From: Planctomycetales bacterium
GTDB lineage: Bacteria > Planctomycetota > Planctomycetia > Isosphaerales > Isosphaeraceae
Length of the DNA: 42,514 nt
Direction of reading: 5' to 3'
Assembly: GCA_027449865.1 (NCBI GenBank)
Contig: DAIDKV010000078.1
Location: 1 to 42,514 of the forward strand
Below the pieces are notes generated by a model. The model did no database searches. It worked only from the letters and a program-made list of their open reading frames with translations, and had not been told where the DNA came from. Of this stretch, positions 5,204-16,728 are shown piece by piece. Both the position numbers and the translations under genes were made by a program. Position 1 is the stretch's first letter; every line of letters starts with the position of its first letter.

Positions 5204-7477
5204 ATGATGACCGACCGATCGCGACTCTGGCGGATCGTCGTGGGGTTGCTTCTGTGGGGGATGATTTCTGAGTCTCGCGCGGTGAGCCCCTCTGAGAATG
5301 GTTCCATTCCCAGCGCGGCTTCTCGGGCCCATCTGGGGACGATCGACGGTGAGCCGACCCGGGCGCCTGCTGTTCGCGACGATATCGGCAGCGTGACGTT
5401 TGCCGTGACGACCCTGGATCCGCGAGCCTCGCAATTCGTCCGCCAGGGGGTGGTGCTGCTGCTGGGGCTTTCGAACCTGGAAGCCGAGCGGTCGTTCCGA
5501 CAGGCAGCCCGATATGATCCTCGCTGTGCGATGGCGTACTGGGGGATCGGGATGGCGAACCTTCCCGACGAGAAGAAGGCGAGAGGCTTTGTCGAGCGCG
5601 CTGCCTATTTGAAGGATTACGTACGGGCGGTGACCACTCGTGAGGGGATTTACATCAACGGATTGAAGGCTTATCTTGAGGCCGATCCCAGGCGCGATCG
5701 GGAACGGCGCGAGGCGTACGTTCGGGCGCTGGAGTCGGTCCTGGAGCAGGAGCCGGGGGATCGGGAGGCGCGGGTTTTTTTGGCTCGACAGCTACGAAGT
5801 AACCGCGAGGCGGGAGTGCCGATCGGGAGCACCGTGGCGGCCGATTCGCTTTTGAAGCTGGTGCTCTCGGAGAAGCCGGGCTATCCCTGCCATCTGGAAC
5901 GTGTGCTGTTATGGGAGTCGGACCATCCGACGATCGCGCTCGACTCGGCGAGGAAGTGCGGTCCGTCGACGCCCGGATGTCCTGCCGCGTGGCACGCGCC
6001 CGGCCATCTCTACGAACGTTTGAACCGTCCTGAGGACGCGGCCTGGCAGTATGAAGCCGCCGTCCGGGTCGATCGGGCGGAGATGGCGCGGTTGGGCTTA
6101 TCACCGACACAACTTCCGGGGTATGTCGAGCATCTGACCTGCCTGGCCCGGGCTCTCGCGAAACTCGGTCGATCGCGCGAGGCGATGGCCTCGGCACGCG
6201 AGTTGATCGCGGTCCCCCGACATCCTCGGTACAACGTGGTTGAAGATCCAGAACATGCTGTCAGCCGTGGACGTGATTTGCTTGTGGATTTACTCACGCG
6301 GTTTGAGCATTGGGACGACCTGATCGCGATCGTCGGAGAGTCGGATCTCTGGCCGGCCAAGGAGACGATCGCAAGGGCCCGGCGGCTTCGCGCCGAGGGC
6401 CGTGCCAGAATCGCTCGAGGCGACGCGAAAGGTGCAAGCCTGGCGCTTGCGGCGCTCCGTTCGATGGCCGTCGATTGCAAGGTCTCCGGTGCTGGGACGA
6501 AGGCATCGCCTGGAGCGGAGGTCGTCCGAACAAGCCTGCGATCGCTTGAGTCGAAGGACGAGTCCGGGAGTGCTGAGGTTCGATGGGCGGTCGAGGAGCT
6601 GGAGGCACGCGCCGCGCTCGCCCGGGGCGACCGGGCCGAGGCGCTCCGACGGATCGAGCATCTCGACGGGCTGGACCCGATCGATCGGGCGCGGATGCTC
6701 CGCGAGGCCGGCCGTGCCGAGGATGCCGAGAACGCGCTGGCGGAGCAGGTGCAGAACCGGCCGGGTGAGGTTCTGCCGATGGCCGCACTGATCGAGGCTC
6801 GATGGAACGACGGCCGGAGGATGGAGGCGGAGCAGGCGTTCGTCGAACTTCGCGAGGCGACCCGATCGGCGGACCTCGACGCCCCGCCGCTGGCCCGGCT
6901 CGCGCCGATAGCCCGGGCGCTTGGCTACCCGGCCGACTGGCGGCTGGGCCAGCCGAGGTCGATGGACACTGGCGATCGTCCGGCGCTCGAGACGCTCGGC
7001 CCCGCGACGCTGACCCCGCGGAAAGCCGCGAACTGGACCCTCAAGAGCGGCGATGGTTCCGAGCGATCGCTGGCCGATTATCGCGGCCGGCCCGTGATCG
7101 TGATCTTTTACCTGGGCGCGGGTTGCCTGCACTGTGTCCAGCAGCTTGAGGACTTCGCTCCGAGGACGGGCGACTTCGCAAAGGCCGGGATTGATCTGAT
7201 CGGTGTGAGCACCGACGACCGCGAGACCCTCGCCCGATCGCTCCGGAAGTATGGCGGCCAGCCGTTTCCCTTCCCTCTGGTTTCCGACTCTGGGCTCGAT
7301 GCCTTCCGAGCGGCCGGCGCCTTCGATCCGATCAACGACGAGCCTCTACACGGCACCTTCCTGATCGGCCCCGAGGGCACCATCCGATGGCAGGACACGG
7401 GCCACGAGCCGTTCGACGAGCCGGAATTCCTGCTCCAGGAAGCGAGACGACTTCTCGGCACGACCGACAGACACTGA
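5204..7477 (+). CDS. TPR-repeat protein with C-terminal AhpC/TSA-type thioredoxin domain
   Basis: The ATG at 5204 (an ATG ATG pair) has GGGAGG 8 bases upstream and opens a signal peptide (MMTDRSRLWRI, hydrophobic core, SESRA). The open frame reaches back to 5129 without a binding site. The 757-residue product contains a long helical region of TPR-like repeats (SNLEAERSFRQAARYDPRCAM near residue 90; HAPGHLYERLNRPEDAAWQY near 270; further repeats to about 590). A redoxin domain follows (about 610-757: GRPVIVIFYLGAGCLHCVQQ, DLIGVSTDD, FPFPLVSD, GTFLIGPEG). Cys641 and Cys644 form a CLHC pair in the peroxidatic/thioredoxin position. It is probably an exported thiol-disulfide or peroxide-reducing protein with a scaffold domain. 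Partner and substrate are unknown. The DUF4396 gene follows 88 bases on. Confidence 0.78.
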   Translation: MMTDRSRLWRIVVGLLLWGMISESRAVSPSENGSIPSAASRAHLGTIDGEPTRAPAVRDDIGSVTFAVTTLDPRASQFVRQGVVLLLGLSNLEAERSFRQAARYDPRCAMAYWGIGMANLPDEKKARGFVERAAYLKDYVRAVTTREGIYINGLKAYLEADPRRDRERREAYVRALESVLEQEPGDREARVFLARQLRSNREAGVPIGSTVAADSLLKLVLSEKPGYPCHLERVLLWESDHPTIALDSARKCGPSTPGCPAAWHAPGHLYERLNRPEDAAWQYEAAVRVDRAEMARLGLSPTQLPGYVEHLTCLARALAKLGRSREAMASARELIAVPRHPRYNVVEDPEHAVSRGRDLLVDLLTRFEHWDDLIAIVGESDLWPAKETIARARRLRAEGRARIARGDAKGASLALAALRSMAVDCKVSGAGTKASPGAEVVRTSLRSLESKDESGSAEVRWAVEELEARAALARGDRAEALRRIEHLDGLDPIDRARMLREAGRAEDAENALAEQVQNRPGEVLPMAALIEARWNDGRRMEAEQAFVELREATRSADLDAPPLARLAPIARALGYPADWRLGQPRSMDTGDRPALETLGPATLTPRKAANWTLKSGDGSERSLADYRGRPVIVIFYLGAGCLHCVQQLEDFAPRTGDFAKAGIDLIGVSTDDRETLARSLRKYGGQPFPFPLVSDSGLDAFRAAGAFDPINDEPLHGTFLIGPEGTIRWQDTGHEPFDEPEFLLQEARRLLGTTDRH

Positions 7478-7565
7478 GCCGCTCGGCACAGTCTTCGCAG
7501 ACCCAGAAAGGCTTCATCCTCGTTCAGGTCAGGAATCGATTTTCGGTCCTTACCGGGAGGCGAGC

Positions 7566-8270
7566 ATGGTTCCGGGATGGCTGGAGTGGGTCTCGAAAAT
7601 TGCGGTCGCGGTTTCGATGGTCTCGGCCGGAATCGTCGGGCTGGACATTCTTCTCGGACGCCGCCAGAGGATGGCGATCATGGACCTGGTCTGGCCGATC
7701 ACCGCGCTGTATTTCGGTCCGATCGGGTTGTGGGCCTACTGGAAGCTGGGGCGCCCCGATGCCCGCCAGCCCGGCGAGGGAAGTTCGGGTGGTCATCGCG
7801 GAGAGGATGGCCCTCCGAGCCGTCCTTCATGGCGGACGGTCTTCAAGGCGACGAGCCATTGTGGCGCCGGCTGCACGCTCGGCGACGCGATCGCGGAGAC
7901 CTCGATCTTCGCGATGGGGATCACACTGTTTGGCTCGAAGCTGGCGACGACGTACCTGCTCGACTTCGTGCTGGCTTATGGCTTCGGCGTGATCTTTCAG
8001 TTCTTCACGATTGCCCCGATGCGGGACCTGGGCCCATGGGAAGGCCTGAAGGCGGCAGTGAAGGCCGACACGATTTCCCTGGTCGCGTTCGAGGTTGGCA
8101 TGTTCGCGTTCATGGCGATCAATCGGTTGATCTGGTTTCCCTCGAATCCCCCCGAGCCCAACACGACCACCTACTGGTTCCTGATGCAGCTTGCCATGAT
8201 CGTCGGTTTTGCCACAAGCTTTCCGGCGAACTGGTGGCTGATACGCGTGGGGCTCAAAGAAGCGATGTGA
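7566..8270 (+). CDS. DUF4396 multi-pass membrane protein
   Basis: ATG 7566 has GGGAGG about 7 bases upstream. The 234-residue product has membrane helices near residues 8-30, 38-60, about 112-130, 133-150, 172-190 and 205-225. The family signature SHCGAGCTLGD (His98, Cys99, Cys103, Asp107) lies before the third helix and looks like a metal or thiol site. DUF4396 proteins are common in planctomycetes and some other bacteria and have no established function. A hydrophilic Gly/Ser/Arg linker (residues 66-90) joins the two halves. It could act with the upstream redox protein, but nothing in the sequence shows this beyond adjacency. Confidence 0.75.
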   Translation: MVPGWLEWVSKIAVAVSMVSAGIVGLDILLGRRQRMAIMDLVWPITALYFGPIGLWAYWKLGRPDARQPGEGSSGGHRGEDGPPSRPSWRTVFKATSHCGAGCTLGDAIAETSIFAMGITLFGSKLATTYLLDFVLAYGFGVIFQFFTIAPMRDLGPWEGLKAAVKADTISLVAFEVGMFAFMAINRLIWFPSNPPEPNTTTYWFLMQLAMIVGFATSFPANWWLIRVGLKEAM

Positions 8271-8299
8271 GCCGTTCGCGTGGGAGGTCGGACCCTCAC

Positions 8300-8384
8300 T
8301 ACCGGCGGCGGGATTCGAACCCGCACGGTGGTTCCCCACCGGAGGATTTTAAGTCCTCTGCGTCTGCCATTCCGCCACGCCGGC
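8300..8384 (-). tRNA. tRNA-Leu (anticodon UAA)
   Basis: Read on the minus strand: acceptor GCCGGCG (8384-8378), U8, D-arm with GGCAGAC, anticodon loop ACTTAAAAT with UAA, and a long class II variable arm (CCGGTGGGGAACCACCG). The T-arm has GGGTTCGAATCCC and discriminator A. The last acceptor pair is a G-U wobble. CCA is not encoded. Length is 85 bases. Confidence 0.93.
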
Positions 8385-8579
8385 CCAATCCGGGCCATGT
8401 CGCGACCTAGCATATCCGCTCCGTTAGCCCCTCGGCAATCGTTCCGCGTTCTGGGTGCCCCGTCTCGGCGGAGTCCTCGATCGGTCGCCGATGAATCGTG
8501 CCGAGCGCGCCGGGATCGTCTCGGATCGATCGACGCGTTGGCCCTCGCTCCATGTACGCCAAAGGGATTATCCGCCAGA

Positions 8580-8596
8580 TGGCATAGAAATTGCTT
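8580..8596 (+). promoter_or_regulatory. Sigma-54 (RpoN) type -24/-12 promoter
   Basis: TGGCATAGAAATTGCTT matches the -24/-12 consensus TGGCAC-N5-TTGCW, with GG (8581-8582) and GC (8593-8594) separated by exactly 10 bases. The predicted start of transcription is near 8606, about 45 bases before the HTH gene, which has its own GGAGG. No sigma-70 hexamers fit here better. Confidence 0.65.
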
Positions 8597-8650
8597 CTGA
8601 TTCTTCATATTGTTTTCGGCCGGGAGGGTCGAATCCTGGAGGTTGGAGTG

Positions 8651-8893
8651 ATGAAGTCGGATCGTGGTGTAAGCGATCAGCAGGGCCCCGTGAGCCAGGG
8701 GTTGCGTGAGGCGATCGACGAGAGAGGGCTAACCGCCTATGCCGCGGCGAAGCGCGCCGGGGTTTCAGTCGACGCCATACAGAGGTTCTTGAAAGAGGAG
8801 CGAGGACTAACTCTCGCCACCGTGGATAAGCTGGCACGGGCCCTGGGCCTCTCGCTCTGCCCCGATGAGAGCAGCAGTCGGGGGTCGGAGTGA
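8651..8893 (+). CDS. Small XRE-family helix-turn-helix regulator
   Basis: ATG 8651 has GGAGG at 8638-8642, an ideal 8-base spacing; the open frame back to 8591 overlaps the promoter and is rejected. The 80-residue product is one HTH_3-like domain: SQGLREAIDERGLTAYAAAKRAGVSVDAIQRFL (recognition helix about residues 39-52), then LATVDKLARALGLSL. It has no dimerisation or effector domain. The hybrid histidine kinase starts about 50 bases downstream on the same strand, so the two are probably co-transcribed from the sigma-54-type promoter. Target genes are unknown. Confidence 0.75.
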   Translation: MKSDRGVSDQQGPVSQGLREAIDERGLTAYAAAKRAGVSVDAIQRFLKEERGLTLATVDKLARALGLSLCPDESSSRGSE

Positions 8894-8941
8894 GTCAGGT
8901 CGGCAACCGGGGTGACCGCTTCGACGCGGGGAATGGGGCCC

Positions 8942-10474
8942 ATGGACATGACCGCTGAGTTACTCGGCGCCTGGATCGATTCGGCCCGGGATTACGCGAT
9001 CCTCCTGGTCGATCCGCAGGGGCGCGTGAGTAGCTGGAACGTCGGGGCCGAGCGAATCCTCGGATACGCCGAGGACGAGGCCCTGGGACAGCCGATCTCC
9101 ATCTTCTTCACGCCCGAGGACCGCGAGCGCGGGGTCCCCAAACGCGAGATGGAACGGGCCGCCTCCAACGGTCGGGCCTCCGACGATCGCTGGCATATCA
9201 GGAAGGACGGTTCCCGCTTCTGGTGCAGCGGAGTTCTCATGCGGATCGGGTCGGAACCGGGGGCACCCGACGGTTACGTCAAGGTGATGCGCGATCTGAC
9301 CGAGCGCAAACTCCTGGAAGAGCGGCTCCGCGCCCGGACGGAGGAGCTACTCGCCGCCGACCGGCGACGGAACGAGTTTCTGGCGATGCTCTCGCACGAG
9401 CTACGCAATCCGCTGGCTCCCATATTGACATCGGCCTATCTTCTCCGGTCGATGCTCGCCAACGCCGACCCGATCGTCCGCGAGGCGCGCGACATGATTG
9501 AGCGGCAGGCCATTCGACTCAAGGGCCTGATGGACGGACTGACCGACGTCGTTCGGATGACGCTCCAGCGGATCGAGATCGAGCGGAAGCCGGTCGCTCT
9601 GGCCGAGGTTGTCGGACGAGCGATCGCCTCGGTTCGGCCAGCGATCGATCGCCGTGGGCTCGACCTGATCGAGGCGATCGATCCTGGGCCGATCGTGCTT
9701 TCGGCCGATCCCCTCCGCATCGAACAGACGATCTCCGCCCTGCTCAGCAACGCCGTCCGGTTCACCGAGCCGGGCGGGCGGATCACCATCACCGCGGGCC
9801 GAGACGCCGATCTGGCCGTTGTTCGCGTCCACGATACCGGGATCGGAATGACTCCCGAGCTTGCTGGTCGCATCTTCGAGATGTTTGAACAGGGCGAGCA
9901 GGGGCTCGCCCGTTCCGAGGGCGGGCTGGGGATCGGGCTGACTCTCGCCCGAACCGTCGCCCAACTTCACGGCGGCACCCTCACCGCTCAGAGCGAGGGA
10001 CCAGGCCGGGGCTCCGAGTTCGTCCTACGGCTCCCCATCGACAACTCCCCCTTGGAGACTCCGGAATCAACGCCAGGCCATTCCACTCCCGAACGAGAGG
10101 ACACCAGGCGTCTCCGCATCCTCCTGGTTGACGATAATCACGACGCCGCCCGGAGCGCTGAGTTAGTGCTTCAGCAAGCCGGGTATCAGGTCGTCCTCGC
10201 CCACGATGGAGCCAAGGCCGTTGAACTTGCCCTGAGCCTCCGACCCGACGTTGCGATCCTGGATGTCGGCCTACCAATCCTTGACGGCTACGCGGTCGCC
10301 CGGGAACTCCGACAGCGAACGAGAATCCCACTGGTTGCCCTGAGCGGATACCTTCCCGAAACCACGACCGGACTCCTCTTCGACGCCTACCTCGTCAAGC
10401 CCGTCGAACCCGACGAACTCGTCCGCGTACTCAGGAGCCTGCGGACCGGACAATCCAGAGGATCGCTGAGATGA
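8942..10474 (+). CDS. PAS hybrid histidine kinase with C-terminal receiver domain
   Basis: The product is about 510 residues and has no membrane helix, so it is a cytoplasmic sensor. Domains in order are a PAS domain (about 10-125: DYAILLVDPQGRVSSWNVGAERILGY, FFTPEDRERG, GYVKVMRDLTERK), a HisKA helix pair with the phospho-acceptor in SHELRNP (His152), a HATPase domain with an N box (LLSNAVRF), G1 (DTGIGM) and G2 (GGLGIGL), and a receiver domain (about 388-500: ILLVDDNHDAA, Asp441 in ILDVGLP, LVKPVEP). Everything needed for phosphotransfer is present. Starts at GTG 8912 and ATG 8933 are also open; none has a strong binding site. The stop abuts the stop of the minus-strand permease with no base between. 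The output is not encoded nearby. Confidence 0.88.
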   Translation: MDMTAELLGAWIDSARDYAILLVDPQGRVSSWNVGAERILGYAEDEALGQPISIFFTPEDRERGVPKREMERAASNGRASDDRWHIRKDGSRFWCSGVLMRIGSEPGAPDGYVKVMRDLTERKLLEERLRARTEELLAADRRRNEFLAMLSHELRNPLAPILTSAYLLRSMLANADPIVREARDMIERQAIRLKGLMDGLTDVVRMTLQRIEIERKPVALAEVVGRAIASVRPAIDRRGLDLIEAIDPGPIVLSADPLRIEQTISALLSNAVRFTEPGGRITITAGRDADLAVVRVHDTGIGMTPELAGRIFEMFEQGEQGLARSEGGLGIGLTLARTVAQLHGGTLTAQSEGPGRGSEFVLRLPIDNSPLETPESTPGHSTPEREDTRRLRILLVDDNHDAARSAELVLQQAGYQVVLAHDGAKAVELALSLRPDVAILDVGLPILDGYAVARELRQRTRIPLVALSGYLPETTTGLLFDAYLVKPVEPDELVRVLRSLRTGQSRGSLR

Positions 10475-12409
10475 TCATCCCTGGATCGCATTTGTTCGGC
10501 CGAGTGCGATGTCAAAATCGCCGACGGCGGGGACCAGCATCGCGAGCAGGGCAAACCCGTAGACGCCCATGCTCACCAGGAATGCCGCCATGTTGTCGTG
10601 GTTCAGCAAACTGATGATGCAGTAGAACGTCCAGAAGGGCGTCAGCACGGCGACCAGCGCGATGGCGTTCGAGGGATTGCGGGCCCCCATCGAACCGAAG
10701 AGCGCGACACTCCCCGCGCCGATGAAGATCATGAAACTCAGCAACTGACGTCCGAACTCGCGATCCGAAAGCGCGATCAGGAACGAGCAAAGCAGGATGC
10801 CGACCATCAAAAAGAAGATCGTGCCAAGGCTGTTGGCGACCGCGGTTCGACTGCTCACATAAGTGATTGCCGAATGCAAACCGAGCATCGCCGAGAAGTG
10901 GCAGAGGAGCAGGAAGTCGAGGACGAAGAACACCAGGCTTTCGACGCTCAGGTAGCCGAGGAAGACCATCGCCATGGCCGTGAGGATCGGTAATGCGATC
11001 ATCTCTTTACTGTTGTAAAGGATGCCATACAATTTTCCGTAGATAAATTCTTTCGGGCTGAGCTCGGTGACGAGGAGCAGGTCGAGGGCGCCGGTGTCTC
11101 GCTCGCTGGTGAGGGCGGTCACGCCCTGCGCGTTGACGAGGATCAGGCTGAGGATGGTCAGGCCGACGGGGATCAGGGCCAGCCCGGTGGCGAGCGGGTT
11201 CTCTCGTCCCTGGCCGAAGTAGTAGAACAGGAGCATGCCGAGCGCGAAGAGCAGGACGTAGCACCCCTTGACGATCAGAGGGCGGGTGCCGTAGGCGCGG
11301 GTCATCAGTTCGCGCCAGAGGATGGGATTGGCCCAGGCTTCTCGGTAGGGTTTCGGTCCGGAGGCGATGCGCCGGTGTGTCCTGCGCGGGACGTGGAGGC
11401 CGGTTGTCGGTCCTGGCTCTCGGTCGGCGCCCACGGGCGGCTCGGGATCGAGCCCCGAGGATCGCGAGGCCGACGCATAGGACGGGAGTCCGCGTGAGTC
11501 ACCGCCGATCGAGCCAGTGCCCGCGCCGATGGCGACGGTCTCGGCCTCCTCGATCTCGATCAGTTCCTCGACGACCTCGATCGCCTCGTCCTCGCGAAGC
11601 TCGCGAGGTTCGTTCTGCCCGGGGTTCCACTTCCGGAGCATGTACGTTCCGAAGGCGACCAGGACCGCGGCGAAGGTGAGCCGGCAGGCGACGTAGACGA
11701 CGCTCGTGGTTCGGACCACCATCCCGATCTGTTCGGGCCTTGGGTAGAGCACGGCGATCATCGCGCGGTACGGATTGAGGACCTCGATGAGCGGAACGCC
11801 CAGCAGTTCGACGTTGGGAAACGCGATCGCGAGCGCCTCAACCCCGGTCACGGAGAAGGTGACCAGCAGGATTGTCAGCGAGATCGACTGGAAGGTTCGG
11901 TCGCGCCAGAGCGCGATCAGGAGCCCGAGTGCTCCTCCAGCGACGCCGGAGGCCGCCGTCACGAGGAAGAGGTTTGTCACCTGGGCGAACGAGATTCCGC
12001 CGAAGAGCGTGCAGATCATCATCAGGCCGACACTCGCGGCCAGGATCGTCAGGACGTTCAGGAGCCCGGCGACCAGCTTGCCAAGGACGATCTCCAGGTC
12101 GCTCAGGTCGGTCATGAGGAGGAGGGTGAAGGTTCGCCGGTCCTTCTCGTAAGAAACCGTCGCCGCGGTGAACAGAGGCGCGAAGAAGAGCATCAGCGTC
12201 AACTGGAGCATGGCGAACATCCAGTAAAGGATGCCGCCGAACCGCGCCAGAACGCCCAGTTCCCGGATCGTCTGCCAGCCGATGATCGACTGCCAGGCGG
12301 TCCACATGAGGATGAAGAGGAAACACGAGAACGAGGCACGGCTGATATAGTAGCGCCAGGGCCGGGGGGCGGTGAGAACCTCCCGAGCGATGATGGGTCC
12401 CGCGAACAA
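10475..12409 (-). CDS. ABC-2 type double permease
   Basis: The 644-residue membrane protein starts at TTG 12409, preceded by GGAGG (complement of 12417-12421) at 7 bases. Two homologous-looking halves are visible. Each has an N-terminal cytoplasmic REL/ARE segment (IIAREVLTAP; ILWRELMTRAYG), a membrane helix, then an SYEKDRRTFTLLLMTDLS or SERDTGALDLLLVTELS element and several helices. This is the coupling signature of ABC-2 exporters (ExKExGTxxxLL in other families). A charged, Gly/Ser-rich linker (about residues 275-350) joins the halves. So the protein could form a whole permease dimer in one chain. No ATPase gene is adjacent; the two ATPases elsewhere in the window have their own permeases. 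Substrate unknown. Confidence 0.78.
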   Translation of the reverse strand: MFAGPIIAREVLTAPRPWRYYISRASFSCFLFILMWTAWQSIIGWQTIRELGVLARFGGILYWMFAMLQLTLMLFFAPLFTAATVSYEKDRRTFTLLLMTDLSDLEIVLGKLVAGLLNVLTILAASVGLMMICTLFGGISFAQVTNLFLVTAASGVAGGALGLLIALWRDRTFQSISLTILLVTFSVTGVEALAIAFPNVELLGVPLIEVLNPYRAMIAVLYPRPEQIGMVVRTTSVVYVACRLTFAAVLVAFGTYMLRKWNPGQNEPRELREDEAIEVVEELIEIEEAETVAIGAGTGSIGGDSRGLPSYASASRSSGLDPEPPVGADREPGPTTGLHVPRRTHRRIASGPKPYREAWANPILWRELMTRAYGTRPLIVKGCYVLLFALGMLLFYYFGQGRENPLATGLALIPVGLTILSLILVNAQGVTALTSERDTGALDLLLVTELSPKEFIYGKLYGILYNSKEMIALPILTAMAMVFLGYLSVESLVFFVLDFLLLCHFSAMLGLHSAITYVSSRTAVANSLGTIFFLMVGILLCSFLIALSDREFGRQLLSFMIFIGAGSVALFGSMGARNPSNAIALVAVLTPFWTFYCIISLLNHDNMAAFLVSMGVYGFALLAMLVPAVGDFDIALGRTNAIQG

Positions 12410-12618
12410 GGACGATCCTCCAACGAGGTCGATCGAAAGGAAGCTACCGGGATCGTTTCGGAAGGTCGGAGGGCCAGGCCCTCCCCCTGCTACGTTCCCC
12501 CTTGCCCATTGGTTCGGTCGAGAACGGGCCCTCTCCGGAGAAGCCTCGATGATTCGAGTCTACCCGTACACCCGTCACCTCGCCAAGCCGATCAGGCGGG
12601 CGTCGTAGCCCGGCACAG

Positions 12619-12706
12619 CGGAGGGGGTGGGATTCGAACCCACGGGACGTCGGAGACGCCCAGCGGTTTTCAAGACCGCCCCAATCGACCACTCTGGCAC
12701 CCCTCC
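12619..12706 (-). tRNA. tRNA-Ser (anticodon UGA)
   Basis: On the minus strand: acceptor GGAGGGG pairs with CCCCTCC, the discriminator is G, the D-arm carries GAGTGGTCGA, the anticodon loop CTTGAAA has UGA, and a long class II variable arm (GGGCGTCTCCGACGTCC) is followed by the T-arm GTGGGTTCGAATCCCAC. CCA is not encoded. Length is 88 bases. Confidence 0.93.
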
Positions 12707-12730
12707 CCAATCGGGCCGACCTCGGCCCGG

Positions 12731-13129
12731 TCACTGCTGTCCAACGTCGTCAATAATATCATCGGCAACGTAGATCGGTACATCCACGGTCACCGCCAGG
12801 GCAATCGCATCACTCGGTCGAGAGTCGACCTCAATCAGCTCGCCATCGTGGCGGATCCGAAGCTTCGCAAAGTAGGTATGCTCGCGTAGTTCATTGATGT
12901 AAATGTCCTGAAGATCGCCGCCCAGAAGGTCGATCGTGTTGGCCAGAAGGTCATGAGTCAGCGGGCGCTGAGTCGTAACGTTCTTCACCCGGCGCTCGAT
13001 GCTGGACGCCTCAAAAAAGCCGATCACGATCGGGAACATCCGATCACCGTCGACTTCCTTGAGGAAGATGATGTGCGAATCGCTCGTCTCGTTGATGATG
13101 ATTCGCGTGAGCTCCATCTGGACCGCCAC
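12731..13129 (-). CDS. Bifunctional nuclease (BFN/DUF151) family protein
   Basis: The 132-residue product covers the BFN domain: MELTRIIINETSDSHIIFLKEVDGDRMFPIVIG, FEASSIERRVK, RPLTHDLLANTIDLLGG, EVDSRPSDAIALAVTVDVPIYV. The SRPSDAIALA motif is the family hallmark. A plant member was reported to have DNase and RNase activity; bacterial roles are unclear. The start is GTG 13129 or ATG 13117; GAGGTG upstream slightly favours the GTG. The gene lies 106 bases downstream of valS on the same strand and may share its transcript. Confidence 0.85.
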   Translation of the reverse strand: MAVQMELTRIIINETSDSHIIFLKEVDGDRMFPIVIGFFEASSIERRVKNVTTQRPLTHDLLANTIDLLGGDLQDIYINELREHTYFAKLRIRHDGELIEVDSRPSDAIALAVTVDVPIYVADDIIDDVGQQ

Positions 13130-13235
13130 GGCAATCGCACCTCACCACGTTCGGGCCCCGCTCCGGCAATCGACATTGAGAACGATCATACTGGCGGGCG
13201 GAGGGGGCCGTCCAGTAGGGTCGCCGCTGGTGCAT

Positions 13236-16037
<2,802 letters not shown>

Positions 16038-16728
16038 GATTCCTCAAGCTCGGTCGTCGCGGAGGCAATGGCCGTCGACGATCATCGGCCTCGTTTCGAC
16101 GCCCCCAGCATCCCGCAGAGGGCCGGTCGGCTGCAAGGGTCGTTCGCCTGACTCGAGGCTCGACCGAGGAACCGGCCCGATCGACACTTCCGATACGACT
16201 CCGACAATCGTGGCTTCGTTCGCGCCATTTTCAGGCGTTGGAGACCTTCGGTGGCTTCGTTCGCGCGATTTCGACCCCTCGAATCGACTCTTCCGGCTGC
16301 CAGAATGGCAGGGTTGGGTTCGTTCGCGCGCCGAGGAGGATGAGGTCGGGCTGGCTCCTCACGCTTTTCGAATGTGTGAGGCGGCCCATCTCGGTTTCCC
16401 CTTCTCGCCAGTTGCGCCAAATCAAACACCAATGACAGTATCCCAGATGACAATTTGCGCTACGAATGGACGAATTGCAAATGCAGCTGGGCTTTTTTCC
16501 TGAGTGCTCCAAATTTTACGGAAAGTCGGATAATGAGGCCGAGAATGGGGAGCCCTTGAAGGCGGGGATTGGGGGATGCATTCGAGGGGCCGCGCCATCG
16601 TCGAGTCGGCCGAGGGGCCGCGCGATCGAAACGGGAATGGGATGTCGGCCCGTTTGAAGGAGGGATGCCGTCGGCTGGATTGGGTGTATCGTTGCAAGGT
16701 TGAAGGGGTGGATCGTCTGAGACTGGAT
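16038..16728. other. Non-coding region upstream of valS and downstream of the PEP-CTERM gene
   Basis: No gene is supported in these 690 bases. The left part holds a three-copy direct repeat (16211-16336) and a small hairpin CTGCCA-GAA-TGGCAG (16297-16311). At 16416-16530 the composition becomes AT-rich, with ATTTGC (16453-16458) facing GCAAAT (16477-16482), a tandem ACGAAT pair at about 16462-16475, and a T6 run at 16493-16498. The open frames are short, overlap each other and lack binding sites. Confidence 0.55.
16211..16336. repeat. Three direct copies of a TGGCTTCGTTCGCGC repeat
   Basis: Copies of TGGCTTCGTTCGCGC lie at 16211-16232 (followed by CATTTTC), 16252-16273 (followed by GATTTCG) and 16315-16336 (TGGGTTCGTTCGCGC followed by GCCGAGG). 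Start-to-start spacings are 41 and 63 bases. A 6-base-stem hairpin lies between copies 2 and 3. A degenerate fourth copy (GGGTCGTTCGCC) may lie near 16137-16148. Spacers differ in sequence and length, so this is not a CRISPR array. Confidence 0.6.

Noticed and set aside
16211-16336. CRISPR-like appearance of the three repeats
   Set aside because: Only three copies, unequal spacers, no cas genes.
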